In this document: positions 1-9,883 of the stretch, in pieces | Layout: each line of letters begins with the position of its first letter | Numbering within the stretch: position 1 is the stretch's first letter | Assembly (NCBI RefSeq): GCF_002608565.1 | Contig: NZ_LIXM01000016.1 | Location: 56,274-120,273, forward strand | Length of the DNA: 64,000 nt | Direction of reading: 5' to 3' | Source of the DNA: Vibrio sp. PID17_43 | GTDB lineage: Bacteria; Pseudomonadota; Gammaproteobacteria; Enterobacterales; Vibrionaceae | Program-made: the position numbers and the translations under genes | Notes under the pieces: generated by a model | Seen by the model: only the letters and a program-made list of their open reading frames with translations | The model's database searches: none | Told to the model about the DNA's origin: nothing

Positions 1-752
1 GCCGCCACTTCCACTTGCATGTAGTGACCTTCAGCAAAGTTGGCACTTGCGTACTTAGCATCGTCTTCCGCAATCAAATGGTAGGCGGGAGAAGTCGTAT
101 ACGACAGCACAAGATCAGACTCACCATTCAAGAACATGGAGTACGCCTCGGACCAACCTTTGGTAACGGTAACGGTTTTACTCGCTAGCAGCTTCCACGC
201 TTGGGTGGCGTCATCGCCATAGATAGACTTCATCCACAACATCAAGCCTTGGCCCGGCGTCGAAGTGCGAGGATCTTGGTAAATGACTTTCAGATCATCA
301 CGCTCTTCCAACAACTCCTGCATGCTCTTTGGCGGATTTGCTAACTTATCTTTGTTGTACACAAAAGCAAAGTAGCCGTAATCATAAGGTACGAAGGTTT
401 TATCCTGCCAACCGTTAGGCAGCGTGGTTTTAGAAGTATCAACGTTATGCTCAGTCAGCAGGCCAGTCTTTTTTGCTTCCGCCATTAGGTTATTATCCAA
501 ACCTAACACGATATCCGCTTTGCTGTTGCTTCCCTCCAAACGAAGGCGGTTAAGAATGGAAACACCATCGTCCAGTGCAACGAAATTAACATCGCATCCG
601 CATTTGGCTTCAAATGCCTTTTCGACGTTAGGACCAGGTCCCCAATCGGCAGCGAAAGAGTCGTACGTATAGACAGTTAGGGTGTTTTCAGCGGCAAACG
701 CTGAAGTTGAAGTGATGGCTGCAAGGGCAATCAGACTAAGAGTGGTTTTCAC
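1..752 (-). CDS. thiB: Thiamine ABC transporter periplasmic binding protein ThiB (3' end cut by window)
   Basis: Binds thiamine or its phosphates in the periplasm for the ThiBPQ importer. Translated from a GTG at 752-750, preceded by GGAGAG. It opens with a signal peptide (MKTTLSLIALAAITSTSAFA, then AENTLTVYTYDSF) and continues with the family's WGPGP segment, VLGLDNNL, PYDYGYFAFVYN and DPRTSTPGQGL. About 250 codons are present and the C-terminus lies beyond base 1; thiP and thiQ would be expected there. A TPP riboswitch directly upstream supports the assignment independently. The GTG start is my reading: it gives a clean signal peptide and a Shine-Dalgarno. Confidence 0.93.
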   Translation of the reverse strand, partial: MKTTLSLIALAAITSTSAFAAENTLTVYTYDSFAADWGPGPNVEKAFEAKCGCDVNFVALDDGVSILNRLRLEGSNSKADIVLGLDNNLMAEAKKTGLLTEHNVDTSKTTLPNGWQDKTFVPYDYGYFAFVYNKDKLANPPKSMQELLEERDDLKVIYQDPRTSTPGQGLMLWMKSIYGDDATQAWKLLASKTVTVTKGWSEAYSMFLNGESDLVLSYTTSPAYHLIAEDDAKYASANFAEGHYMQVEVA

Positions 753-821
753 GGCTCGCTCTCCATTTGCATGTCGAAAAGTTGAGCGGCACAGGGTTGA
801 GGCAGGTATTTAGGACTTCCA

Positions 822-926
822 ATATCCAGGCTCAATTCCTACGCCAGCATTATCTGGTTCAGGTAATACGGGTCCCTTCCTGCTCAACAACGTTCAGCGA
901 TTAGGTCTCAGCGCCCAAGTGCATTG
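822..926 (-). promoter_or_regulatory. TPP riboswitch (THI element) upstream of thiB
   Basis: On the minus strand the leader contains GGGCGCTGAGACC and, about 45 bases later, ACCTGAACCAGATAATGC followed by TGGCGTAGGAA. These are the conserved J2 and P4-P5 cores of the thiamine-pyrophosphate aptamer (CTGAGA and CTGAAC..GATAATGCCAGCGTAGG in the family). About 70 bases separate it from the thiB start, room for an expression platform. Known role: TPP binding turns the downstream transport genes off. Confidence 0.93.
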
Positions 927-1000
927 ATGAGTTCAATGCCAAATGAGTTTGCTCCCCGATGAGTTGGATGGATTGTAAAGGTCTTTGATTGATTACACAA

Positions 1001-1639
1001 TCAACGTTGGTCATAACCCCAACGTGGCACTAAACCTTGTTCAATACCTAAGTGATCAAGAATTCTCGCTACCATAAAATCAACCAAGTCTTCAATGCTC
1101 TTCGGTTGATGGTAGAAGCCCGGCGCAGCAGGCATGATGGTCACGCCCATCTGCGATAGCTTGTGCATGTTCTCTAGATGTAGGGTTGAGAATGGCGTTT
1201 CACGCACCACAAGCAGCAACTGTCCACGTTCTTTCATCACCACATCCGCGGCACGTTCGATCAGGTTATCCGACATACCGTGTGCGATCGCCGCGACGCT
1301 ACCCGCTGAACATGGGCACACCACCATTTGTTTCGGCGCTGCGGAGCCTGATGCCACTGGTGAGAACCAATCATCTTTACCACAAATCGTTAAATTATCT
1401 GGGTTGCAGTTGAGGTGTTCTACTAATGCCTTTTGTGCCGCTTCAGGGCCGCTTGGTAGTTTCAAATCATGCTCAGTCGCCATCACCACACGAGCTGCAG
1501 AAGAGATCAACACATACACGTGGTAATCCGCTGCAACAAGACACTCGAGAAGGCGAAGGCCATACGGGGCACCAGAAGCGCCCGTTAATGCTAATGTGAT
1601 GGCTTTTTTAGGGGTTACTTTTTGCTGCATAAATGTCAT
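1001..1639 (-). CDS. ubiX: Flavin prenyltransferase UbiX
   Basis: Makes prenylated FMN, the cofactor of the UbiD decarboxylase in ubiquinone synthesis. The 212-residue product has the flavoprotein N-terminus [17 protein letters not shown], the [14 protein letters not shown] loop, NLIERAADV and the C-terminal [11 protein letters not shown] segment typical of UbiX/Pad1. Its ATG overlaps the mpl stop by one base (TAATG), so the two are translationally coupled. A second ATG three codons in (1630) is possible; neither has a strong Shine-Dalgarno. Confidence 0.95.
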   Translation of the reverse strand: MTFMQQKVTPKKAITLALTGASGAPYGLRLLECLVAADYHVYVLISSAARVVMATEHDLKLPSGPEAAQKALVEHLNCNPDNLTICGKDDWFSPVASGSAAPKQMVVCPCSAGSVAAIAHGMSDNLIERAADVVMKERGQLLLVVRETPFSTLHLENMHKLSQMGVTIMPAAPGFYHQPKSIEDLVDFMVARILDHLGIEQGLVPRWGYDQR

Positions 1640-2997
1640 TAAGCTTTTTGTTTCAGTTGTTCTAGAAGCTTGCCGTGGATGCCACCAAAGCCACCATTGC
1701 TCATCACAAGAATTTGGTCACCCGGTTGTGCTCGTTCGACGATTTTCGCGACAAAGCTATCCATCTCTGTACCGACAAACGCAGATTGTTGACACTGGTC
1801 AGCAATGTCTTGTACCGACCAACCAATGTCATCCGGTTGGAATAGGAACACTTCATCTGCGCTGTGCAATGACGCCGCGAGTGTATTCTTGTGAACACCG
1901 CGCTTCATGGTCGCAGAGCGAGGCTCCAGTACGGCAAGAATACGCTGTTCGCCTACCTTGTTCCGTAAACCGCCCAGCGTCAGTTCAATCGCTGTTGGGT
2001 GATGAGCAAAATCATCGTAAACCGTCACGTCCTGCTCTTCACCTTTTAGCTCCAAACGACGTTTCGTATTGATAAAGCGACCAAGCGCCTGACAAGCAAG
2101 CTCAGGAGTAACACCAACATGACGCGCAGCAGCAATCGCCATTAATGCGTTATCTACGTTGTGGTCACCAACGAGGTCCCAATCCACGACGCCTACTTTC
2201 TCGCCTTGCAGTGACACTTCAAATTTAGAACCATCGACAACCAATTTGTGTGCTTGCCAATCACCATCGACACCAGAGAACTGCTTTTCTGTCCAACAAC
2301 CGCGCTCGATCACCTCTTGCAGAGACGGATCTTGCTTTGGCGCCAAGATCAAACCGTTACCCGGAACAGTACGCACCAAATGATGGAATTGACGCTTAAT
2401 CGCCTCTAGATCGTCGAAGATGTCTGCATGATCGAATTCAAGGTTATTCATGATCAGCGTGCGTGGGTGATAATGAACAAACTTAGATCGTTTATCGAAA
2501 AAAGCACTGTCATATTCATCCGCTTCGACAACGAAGAACATGCTTTCACCCAAGCGAGCCGACACGCCAAAGTTACCTAGCACACCACCAACAAGGAAGC
2601 CCGGTTGGTAACCGCAATCTTCTAGGATCCAAGCCAACATGCTTGAAGTGGTGGTTTTACCATGGGTACCCGATACCGCCAGAACCCAACGATCGTGCAA
2701 TAGAAACTCTTGCAACCACTGTGGACCCGAAGTGTAACGAATATTGGTGTTGAGTACATGCTCAACACATGGGTTACCACGGCTCATCGCGTTGCCTATC
2801 ACCACGAGATCGGGTTGAGGGTCAAGTTGAGAAGGGTCAAATCCTTCAATTATTTCAATACCTTGAGACTCTAGCAGGGTACTCATTGGTGGATAAACAT
2901 TGGCATCCGAACCCGTCACTTTATGACCTAGCTGACGCGCTAAAATTGCCGCGCCGCCCATAAACGTGCCGCAGATACCCAAGATATGAATGTGCAT
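1639..2997 (-). CDS. mpl: UDP-N-acetylmuramate:tripeptide ligase Mpl
   Basis: Cytoplasmic murein-recycling ligase that joins L-Ala-gamma-D-Glu-meso-DAP to UDP-MurNAc. The 452 residues show the Mur-ligase architecture: an N-terminal Rossmann region ([12 protein letters not shown], residues 4-15), the ATP P-loop GTHGKTT at 110-116, [16 protein letters not shown] in the central domain, and the C-terminal [10 protein letters not shown] motif. An AAGG Shine-Dalgarno sits about 8 bases before the ATG. First gene of an mpl-ubiX pair, divergent from fbp. Confidence 0.96.
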   Translation of the reverse strand: MHIHILGICGTFMGGAAILARQLGHKVTGSDANVYPPMSTLLESQGIEIIEGFDPSQLDPQPDLVVIGNAMSRGNPCVEHVLNTNIRYTSGPQWLQEFLLHDRWVLAVSGTHGKTTTSSMLAWILEDCGYQPGFLVGGVLGNFGVSARLGESMFFVVEADEYDSAFFDKRSKFVHYHPRTLIMNNLEFDHADIFDDLEAIKRQFHHLVRTVPGNGLILAPKQDPSLQEVIERGCWTEKQFSGVDGDWQAHKLVVDGSKFEVSLQGEKVGVVDWDLVGDHNVDNALMAIAAARHVGVTPELACQALGRFINTKRRLELKGEEQDVTVYDDFAHHPTAIELTLGGLRNKVGEQRILAVLEPRSATMKRGVHKNTLAASLHSADEVFLFQPDDIGWSVQDIADQCQQSAFVGTEMDSFVAKIVERAQPGDQILVMSNGGFGGIHGKLLEQLKQKA

Positions 2998-4324
<1,327 letters not shown>

Positions 4325-4351
4325 TTTTATCGCTGAGGATCGAATACTCCC

Positions 4352-4382
4352 AACACGGCAGGCCTTTACCCGCCGTGTTTTT
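4352..4382 (+). terminator. Terminator after fbp
   Basis: Inverted repeat AACACGGC (4352-4359) and GCCGTGTT (4372-4379), then TTT: a rho-independent terminator about 30 bases past the fbp stop. Confidence 0.8.
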
Positions 4383-4450
4383 ATCGCTAAAGTAAATTGC
4401 GTAAATATTAGCCAGATTATACTTAGCCTTCAATGAAAAGGAATATTCAA

Positions 4451-4981
4451 ATGAGCTTAAACAACGTACCCGCTGGTAAATCCCTTCCTGACGATATTTA
4501 TGTCGTCATCGAAATTCCTGCAAATGCAGACCCCATCAAGTACGAAGTCGATAAAGAGTCTGGTGCGGTATTTGTCGATCGCTTCATGTCAGCACCAATG
4601 TTCTACCCATGCAACTACGGTTACGTAAACGACACGCTTTCTCTCGATGGTGACCCTGTTGATGTATTGGTTCCAACCCCTTATCCATTGATCCCTGGAT
4701 CGGTGATTCGTTGCCGCCCGGTCGGTGTGCTGAAAATGACCGATGAATCAGGTGAAGATGCCAAAGTGGTTGCCGTTCCTCACTCAAAAGTTTCCAAAGA
4801 ATACGAACATATTCAAGACGTGGGTGATATTCCAGCGCTATTAAAAGCACAAATCACACATTTCTTTGAGCGCTACAAAGAGCTTGAATCTGGAAAGTGG
4901 GTAAAGGTCGATGGCTGGGCTGATGTAGAAGCAGCAAAAGCAGAAATTATTGAGTCTTACCAGCGTGCTCAAAAAAAATAA
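4451..4981 (+). CDS. ppa: Inorganic pyrophosphatase
   Basis: Hydrolyses PPi to two phosphates in the cytoplasm, pulling biosynthetic reactions forward. I start at the ATG at 4451 ([10 protein letters not shown]), not the in-frame ATG 18 bases upstream: AAGGA sits just before it and it gives 176 residues, exactly the E. coli length. The family I PPase signature DGDPVDVLV is at residues 66-74, and the Mg-binding acidic residues and YPCNYGYV are intact. Monocistronic, with terminators on both sides. Confidence 0.97.
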   Translation: MSLNNVPAGKSLPDDIYVVIEIPANADPIKYEVDKESGAVFVDRFMSAPMFYPCNYGYVNDTLSLDGDPVDVLVPTPYPLIPGSVIRCRPVGVLKMTDESGEDAKVVAVPHSKVSKEYEHIQDVGDIPALLKAQITHFFERYKELESGKWVKVDGWADVEAAKAEIIESYQRAQKK

Positions 4982-5000
4982 TCGCAGGTATCAGGTAACA

Positions 5001-5028
5001 AAAGCGCTGCCAATCGGCAGCGCTTTTT
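5001..5028 (+). terminator. Terminator after ppa
   Basis: Perfect stem AAAGCGCTGCC / GGCAGCGCTTT with loop AATC, followed by a T run; it also faces the leftward DUF2799 gene ending at 5046. Confidence 0.9.
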
Positions 5029-5045
5029 CGTTGTCATAACTTTGT

Positions 5046-5408
5046 TTAATACCCACCGGCCGTCGACCGTCTGCCTGATTCATAATCATATTGGAAAAAT
5101 GGGTCTAGATCATCGCAGATGCCTAAGTAAGGTGTGCCTAGTACTCCGAGAATATAAGCACTTTGCTGACAATACTCTTCCTTACCCTCTTGGTAGCCAG
5201 TTTGGTAGGCCATGATAAGTTCAGGAGTAGCACGGTTAGTGTCATCTAACTTGGCAATACGCTCTTCAGACAACTCAAGAGAGCCATTAAGTGCCGTTTG
5301 TTTGCCGAAAGCTTGCCAGTCTGTCGCGTTAACAGAGCTGGGTAGTGTGGTTTGCGCACAAGCGTTGAGAAAAAGCAGCATAGCGCCAATCGCAAATAGT
5401 CTCATCAT
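5046..5408 (-). CDS. DUF2799 family lipoprotein
   Basis: Function unknown. The 120-residue product begins with a short hydrophobic signal ending in a lipobox (LFLNAC, Cys about residue 17), so an envelope lipoprotein is predicted. The mature part has the DUF2799 pattern: DWQAFGKQTALNG, then AYQTGYQEGKEEYC and CDDLDPFFQYDYESGR. Two adjacent ATGs are possible; the second (5405) is better spaced from GAGGAG. It is the downstream member of a tandem pair whose upstream copy is broken. Confidence 0.75.
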   Translation of the reverse strand: MMRLFAIGAMLLFLNACAQTTLPSSVNATDWQAFGKQTALNGSLELSEERIAKLDDTNRATPELIMAYQTGYQEGKEEYCQQSAYILGVLGTPYLGICDDLDPFFQYDYESGRRSTAGGY

Positions 5409-5418
5409 TACTCCTCAC

Positions 5419-5723
5419 TCATGAATAGCGTTTGCTGCCTTTAGATGTGCGCCCTAATTCGTATTCTCGACGGAATCGATCATCTAAATCGTCACAAATG
5501 CCTCGCTAATAAAGCCTGCTTTCACCGAGCGTGAAAGCGTCTTGTGCGCAGTAATTAGCTCGACCGCTTTCATAGCCATTACTGTACGCCATATATAAGT
5601 CGTCGCCTTTATTGAGCTCTTGCATGGAGAGTTTTGAGTCACCCGCTTCCGCTCGCTGCATACCGTATTGTTGCCACTGCATGCTGTCGTTACTGCTCTC
5701 AGTATCGTTCACACCCTCTGACA
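5419..5723 (-). pseudogene. Broken DUF2799 paralogue (internal amber, no signal peptide)
   Basis: Reading leftward, the frame gives QWQQYGMQRAEAGDSKL, AYSNGYESGRANYCAQDAF and LGESRLY, then TAG at 5508-5506. The same frame continues for 28 codons (RGICDDLDDRFRREYELGR...) to TGA at 5421-5419, matching CDDLDPFFQYDYESGR of the intact neighbour. The amber therefore falls inside the conserved domain; a CAG or similar codon would restore it. The lipoprotein signal of the intact copy is missing, because the 5' end runs into the C-terminal codons of the cyclotransferase gene. A sequencing error at the TAG cannot be excluded. Confidence 0.75.
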
Positions 5724-6062
5724 CCAATCTCCAGAAGCCACCTCTTCGCTCAACTGCTCTGTATCCTGATACAAGTAGATCCAAGCTTGTCCAAAAGGCG
5801 TAATGATAGTCTCTCTGCGATATTCAACTGGAACATCTTCCAGCTTATCTAGCGCCATGAGAGTGCTGTCGTCGATCAAGTACACCTCACCTTGCACCGC
5901 CTTGTGCCCAATTGATAATGCGGGATACGGACCAAGATCATACAAAGCAAACTGAGCATCCGTTTCATGGTGCCCTAGGAACTCCGCGTTACTCAGAAAA
6001 TGATGGTTGCGCTCTCCGTTACGCAAGGTTCCATACACAAACACTAGCTGCTGCATAATCAC
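5709..6062 (-). CDS. Gamma-glutamylcyclotransferase-like protein (YtfP/AIG2 family)
   Basis: A 117-residue protein with the family's N-terminal glycine loop VFVYGTLRNGERNHHFL and the conserved segments YPALSIG, VQGEVYLID and ALDKLEDVPVEYRRE, ending ...SGDWCQRV. E. coli ytfP occupies the same position, between tamB and ppa, so orthology is likely. Enzymatic activity in this small subgroup is not established. The ATG at 6056 (MQQLVF) is an alternative start. Confidence 0.85.
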   Translation of the reverse strand: MIMQQLVFVYGTLRNGERNHHFLSNAEFLGHHETDAQFALYDLGPYPALSIGHKAVQGEVYLIDDSTLMALDKLEDVPVEYRRETIITPFGQAWIYLYQDTEQLSEEVASGDWCQRV

Positions 6063-6088
6063 TCCTTAGCGATGATCACAGACCATGA

Positions 6089-9000
6089 TCAATCAAATTC
6101 AAACTGATAAAGCAGATCGACCGCACTATCCACCCCTGACACGGCTTCAATATACAGATCTTTCATCAAACGATAACGTATGGTGAACTCACCCAAAGAA
6201 TTAAAGATACCGACCCCATACTTCACCTGTAATCCTGGGAGAATATAACCGCTCACGGTAACTTGTGAATCATCACCAGAGCCCGCCGTATCGAGTTGCA
6301 AATCCTGTACACCAAAGGCTTCACCGATCTCTCCTACGACTCGACCACTCTTCGCCAAACTCAAACCGATGAGGGTTGTCGTCATGGCATTACCATCCGA
6401 TTCCGCATCAATATTTTGCCCGCGTAATAAATAAGATAGTGCATTCGCTTGAGGCATAGGAGGATCAGAAAAAATTTCCACCTTAGGATCACTAGCAGGA
6501 CCAGTCACACGAACTCCTGCCGTCACACCATCTTGAGTATTATCCGGGTTACGAATCGCTTTAATGGATACATACGGCTCATCAACTGGCCCACTCATAA
6601 TGATCTTACCCTCTTCAATCAGCAAATCTTGGCCGAAAGAACGGTAAGAACCATCGATGATATTCACTTCACCAACAATAAATGGGCCTTTATCTCTTTG
6701 AGTAACCCTCAAGTCTCCTTGCAAATCCCCCTTGAGACCAAACGCCGATAATTGGAAGTCATTACCGATCTTAATATTGATGTCTGTCTCAACATTGAAC
6801 GGAAACGTTTCATCCCCGTCTACGGGCTGCATGTTTTTATTCAAGATGACCGTATCCTTAGATACACCAACCGCACTTGGCGGCAATTCATCAATCAGAA
6901 TGCGAGCCCATGGCAAATTGATATTCCCATCCACTTTAGCAAGTTTCGGTGTGACATTGATGGTCATATCCGGTTCAACTTTCATTCTGATCATTGGTGG
7001 CATATCGACTTCCAACTCTTTTGCAAATACTCGAGCTTTAGTGTGCCAATTATCAAGGTCGCGCCAATCTGCATCACCATTGATTTCAAGCTTACCATCA
7101 GGAGTCATGATGCCTGCATCTAGACTAGCTTGGTGCCCAGTAAAGTTAATTGCCACCCGACCAGAATCAACATCAATCGGCGTCACTTCGCCTCGCAGTT
7201 TCATTTGATCAATCAAGAACTGACCATTAACTTGCGGGTGCATCACATCTCCTGACAGTGTAAGGTCGGTACTCATATTGGCTTTCAATAAACTGTACTC
7301 CCCAACCAATGGAGAGAGAAAATCCAAATTAAATGTTGATAGTGATATCTTGCCACCTATCGTCGGGTTCTCTGATGAGACATCATTGAGCGACACCTTT
7401 CCGGATAAATCACCGTTGTCAGTCACATCGAGCAACCACTCTGCATCCAGTTTATCTTTAGCCAATGTCGCTTTAAGACTCACGCTGTTCCACCCAATTT
7501 GGATTGGTTGCTCTAGCGTTTGTTCCACCTGACCTTTTGGCATCTCAACATTCAGCGTCACTTCCGGTTTGTTGTCCGACGCCCATTTAGCGAAAGCATT
7601 AGCGTTCACGGAACCTTGCAACTTAATTTCTGTCGGCAAGAACGGTTTGATTTGGTCAAAATCAAAGTTAGTAATAGCCAACTTAGCTTCACCGCTTTTA
7701 CCAACACGGATATCTTCAGTCAAACAAACACTAGACTTCGCTTGTAACCAACAATGGGCTTGAACATCTACGATTTGCTTATCAATATTGACGGTAACCG
7801 CCGTCGATTTTTGTAGCTTCCAAGGACCTTGTGGTGAACTCAGTGTTAACTGGCGAAGTGCGCCATCCCAAATCATTTCTGGTTTCTGTTTAAAGGAGCC
7901 TTCGATCTCTAGACTCGCAGACACCACATCTGACACGACATCAAGGGTCAATTGGTGCAACTTCTCATCACCGGATAATTCAAGATCCGCACTGTCTAGC
8001 TTCACATCATCATAAGTGATGTTTTTCGCGACCAAACTTAAGTTCGCTTCTGGGGTCGGCATAGGGGTAACATCACCTTTCAGGGTAATGTTCTCCACTG
8101 TTGCATGCTTCTGCCAACTCAGTTGGTTAAGAACGAGGTCGAGATTAGCTTCTGGCTCTTTCAAGCTGCCACGTAAAGCAACGGCTCCCTTCATATTACC
8201 GCCAAGATCCGGTACCGTTTTTGCCAAGTCTGGGAAGTTAACCTCAACATCCATCAGTATCTGTTTGTTAATGTTACCTTTTGCACGCAATTGGTTCGGG
8301 CCATGAGACAGCACTAAACCTTGGGTGTTAAGCTGGATGTCTTCACCTTTACCATTCTTATCCGAAGCTTCTAGCTGACCTTCAACATGCAATGGATAGC
8401 CACGCAAGATACCGTCAATATCTAGCTCAGGTAAGCTAACTTGCCAACCGCCTTGATCTGTCAGTGAGCCTGACGTCGATACACGACCACTGATGTCACC
8501 TTCCGCTTCTTTCCATTGCAAGCCCGGCTGAATGTGCTTCAAATTGAGGTCGGCTTGCCAGTTAATCGCTTCCGCCCAGTTCGCCATCACTTTTCCTGAC
8601 AGCTCACCACCTAAGGTTTTCACCACTAGGCTGTCCAAATCGATTTGCTCTAGCGTTCCTTTACCATTTAAAGTGACATCAACCGCTGGAATATCTTTAC
8701 CTGAGGCTTGAGTTTCCAATACAACGGTATAGCCGTTTAACGATCCTTTAGCGGCCAAGCTCGGCGCCAAGACTTGGTAATCACTTTTTCCGCTTAGCGG
8801 CCATTGCGCTTCAACGTCTTTAAGATTGATATCAAATGGCAATTCTGATTTAAGCGGTTGCACTTCGCCTTGAATTTTCGCCTTAACCAAGTCAGACAAA
8901 GTCGCATTCAATGACAGAGCCCCCACCGAGCCAGATGCGTTAAGTGATAGCTTCTGACCTTTCACATCCGCTTGCTTCACAAGTGCGTCGACCTGTGCCT

Positions 9001-9883
9001 GGATTGGGTAATCGGCAGATAAGGTGACTTGTGTGCTTAGCGTTCCTTCCACCTCTGGCATATCTAGCTCAAGCGTTTTTACATCGACTTTCTCCCCGCC
9101 TACTTTGGCTTCTAAGCCGAGATGATGCACGATAACGGGCGTTTCCCCAGCCAGTTTAAAGTCATGAATATCCAAGCGCTGCACTTCCACGCTCAGAGGG
9201 ATCCAAACCTCTGGCAATAGGATGTCTTTTGACTCGGACTCAGCCTCTGGTTTAGCCGCTGTATCTTTTTTCGTTTCAGTCTCTTGTACTGTGCTATCTT
9301 CCGCCGCTTCTTCACTCGGAGCCAACGCAACATTGATCGCTTTCAATACTGTCGGAGCAATGACTAAACGATCGCCCTGCATCGATATCGCAGTGGAAAA
9401 ATCTTGCCAGTCAATTTGGTTACCCAAGATGTTCAAATTGATGTCGTTCAAACTGACTTTATTAACAAAAATTGGCACTGGCGTACTGATCGAACGCAGT
9501 GGAGGCGTCTCTTCTTCTACGTCTTCACTCGGAGGCAACGATGGCATTTGGAAGTTCACACCTTGCAGCGTAAGTTCATCTACGCACACTTTAGGATCGG
9601 TGAAACAACGGAAATTTGTCGCTAAAGTCAGGCTCTCAACCTTCGCATCAATATGAAGTGACTCATCAACAAAGTGAATATTCTGCAGAGCAAAACGTGG
9701 AAACAACGCCCCCTGCACCTTCTCAACCTGCAGCTGAGGCAACACTTTTTCAGCGCCCCACAAAGCCAGCTTTAAACCGGGATGAGTAAACAACAAGGTC
9801 GCGATAAAAATCGCGATCAACAACACCAAACTAAGTAGAGCGAACGACAACCATTTCGTCCACTCAAGCATCACTTTGATCAT
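6089..9883 (-). CDS. tamB: Translocation and assembly module protein TamB
   Basis: Large inner-membrane-anchored, periplasm-spanning partner of TamA; family work links it to autotransporter assembly and anterograde phospholipid transport. The 1264 residues (E. coli 1259) start with one transmembrane helix (about 12-34, LSFALLSLVLLIAIFIATLL). A long repetitive beta-rich body follows, then the conserved C-terminal TamB/DUF490 domain (GEVNIIDGSYRSFGQDLLIE, RVTGPASDPKVEIFSDPPMP, ALSYLLRG). The ATG overlaps the tamA stop by four bases. Confidence 0.96.
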   Translation of the reverse strand: MIKVMLEWTKWLSFALLSLVLLIAIFIATLLFTHPGLKLALWGAEKVLPQLQVEKVQGALFPRFALQNIHFVDESLHIDAKVESLTLATNFRCFTDPKVCVDELTLQGVNFQMPSLPPSEDVEEETPPLRSISTPVPIFVNKVSLNDINLNILGNQIDWQDFSTAISMQGDRLVIAPTVLKAINVALAPSEEAAEDSTVQETETKKDTAAKPEAESESKDILLPEVWIPLSVEVQRLDIHDFKLAGETPVIVHHLGLEAKVGGEKVDVKTLELDMPEVEGTLSTQVTLSADYPIQAQVDALVKQADVKGQKLSLNASGSVGALSLNATLSDLVKAKIQGEVQPLKSELPFDINLKDVEAQWPLSGKSDYQVLAPSLAAKGSLNGYTVVLETQASGKDIPAVDVTLNGKGTLEQIDLDSLVVKTLGGELSGKVMANWAEAINWQADLNLKHIQPGLQWKEAEGDISGRVSTSGSLTDQGGWQVSLPELDIDGILRGYPLHVEGQLEASDKNGKGEDIQLNTQGLVLSHGPNQLRAKGNINKQILMDVEVNFPDLAKTVPDLGGNMKGAVALRGSLKEPEANLDLVLNQLSWQKHATVENITLKGDVTPMPTPEANLSLVAKNITYDDVKLDSADLELSGDEKLHQLTLDVVSDVVSASLEIEGSFKQKPEMIWDGALRQLTLSSPQGPWKLQKSTAVTVNIDKQIVDVQAHCWLQAKSSVCLTEDIRVGKSGEAKLAITNFDFDQIKPFLPTEIKLQGSVNANAFAKWASDNKPEVTLNVEMPKGQVEQTLEQPIQIGWNSVSLKATLAKDKLDAEWLLDVTDNGDLSGKVSLNDVSSENPTIGGKISLSTFNLDFLSPLVGEYSLLKANMSTDLTLSGDVMHPQVNGQFLIDQMKLRGEVTPIDVDSGRVAINFTGHQASLDAGIMTPDGKLEINGDADWRDLDNWHTKARVFAKELEVDMPPMIRMKVEPDMTINVTPKLAKVDGNINLPWARILIDELPPSAVGVSKDTVILNKNMQPVDGDETFPFNVETDINIKIGNDFQLSAFGLKGDLQGDLRVTQRDKGPFIVGEVNIIDGSYRSFGQDLLIEEGKIIMSGPVDEPYVSIKAIRNPDNTQDGVTAGVRVTGPASDPKVEIFSDPPMPQANALSYLLRGQNIDAESDGNAMTTTLIGLSLAKSGRVVGEIGEAFGVQDLQLDTAGSGDDSQVTVSGYILPGLQVKYGVGIFNSLGEFTIRYRLMKDLYIEAVSGVDSAVDLLYQFEFD

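Noticed and set aside
424..672. 82-codon plus-strand frame at the left edge
   Set aside because: Antisense shadow of thiB, whose protein motifs, signal peptide and riboswitch are clear.
6449..9656. Several plus-strand frames of 75-158 codons opposite tamB
   Set aside because: Antisense shadows of the long tamB gene; low-complexity composition and no ribosome sites.
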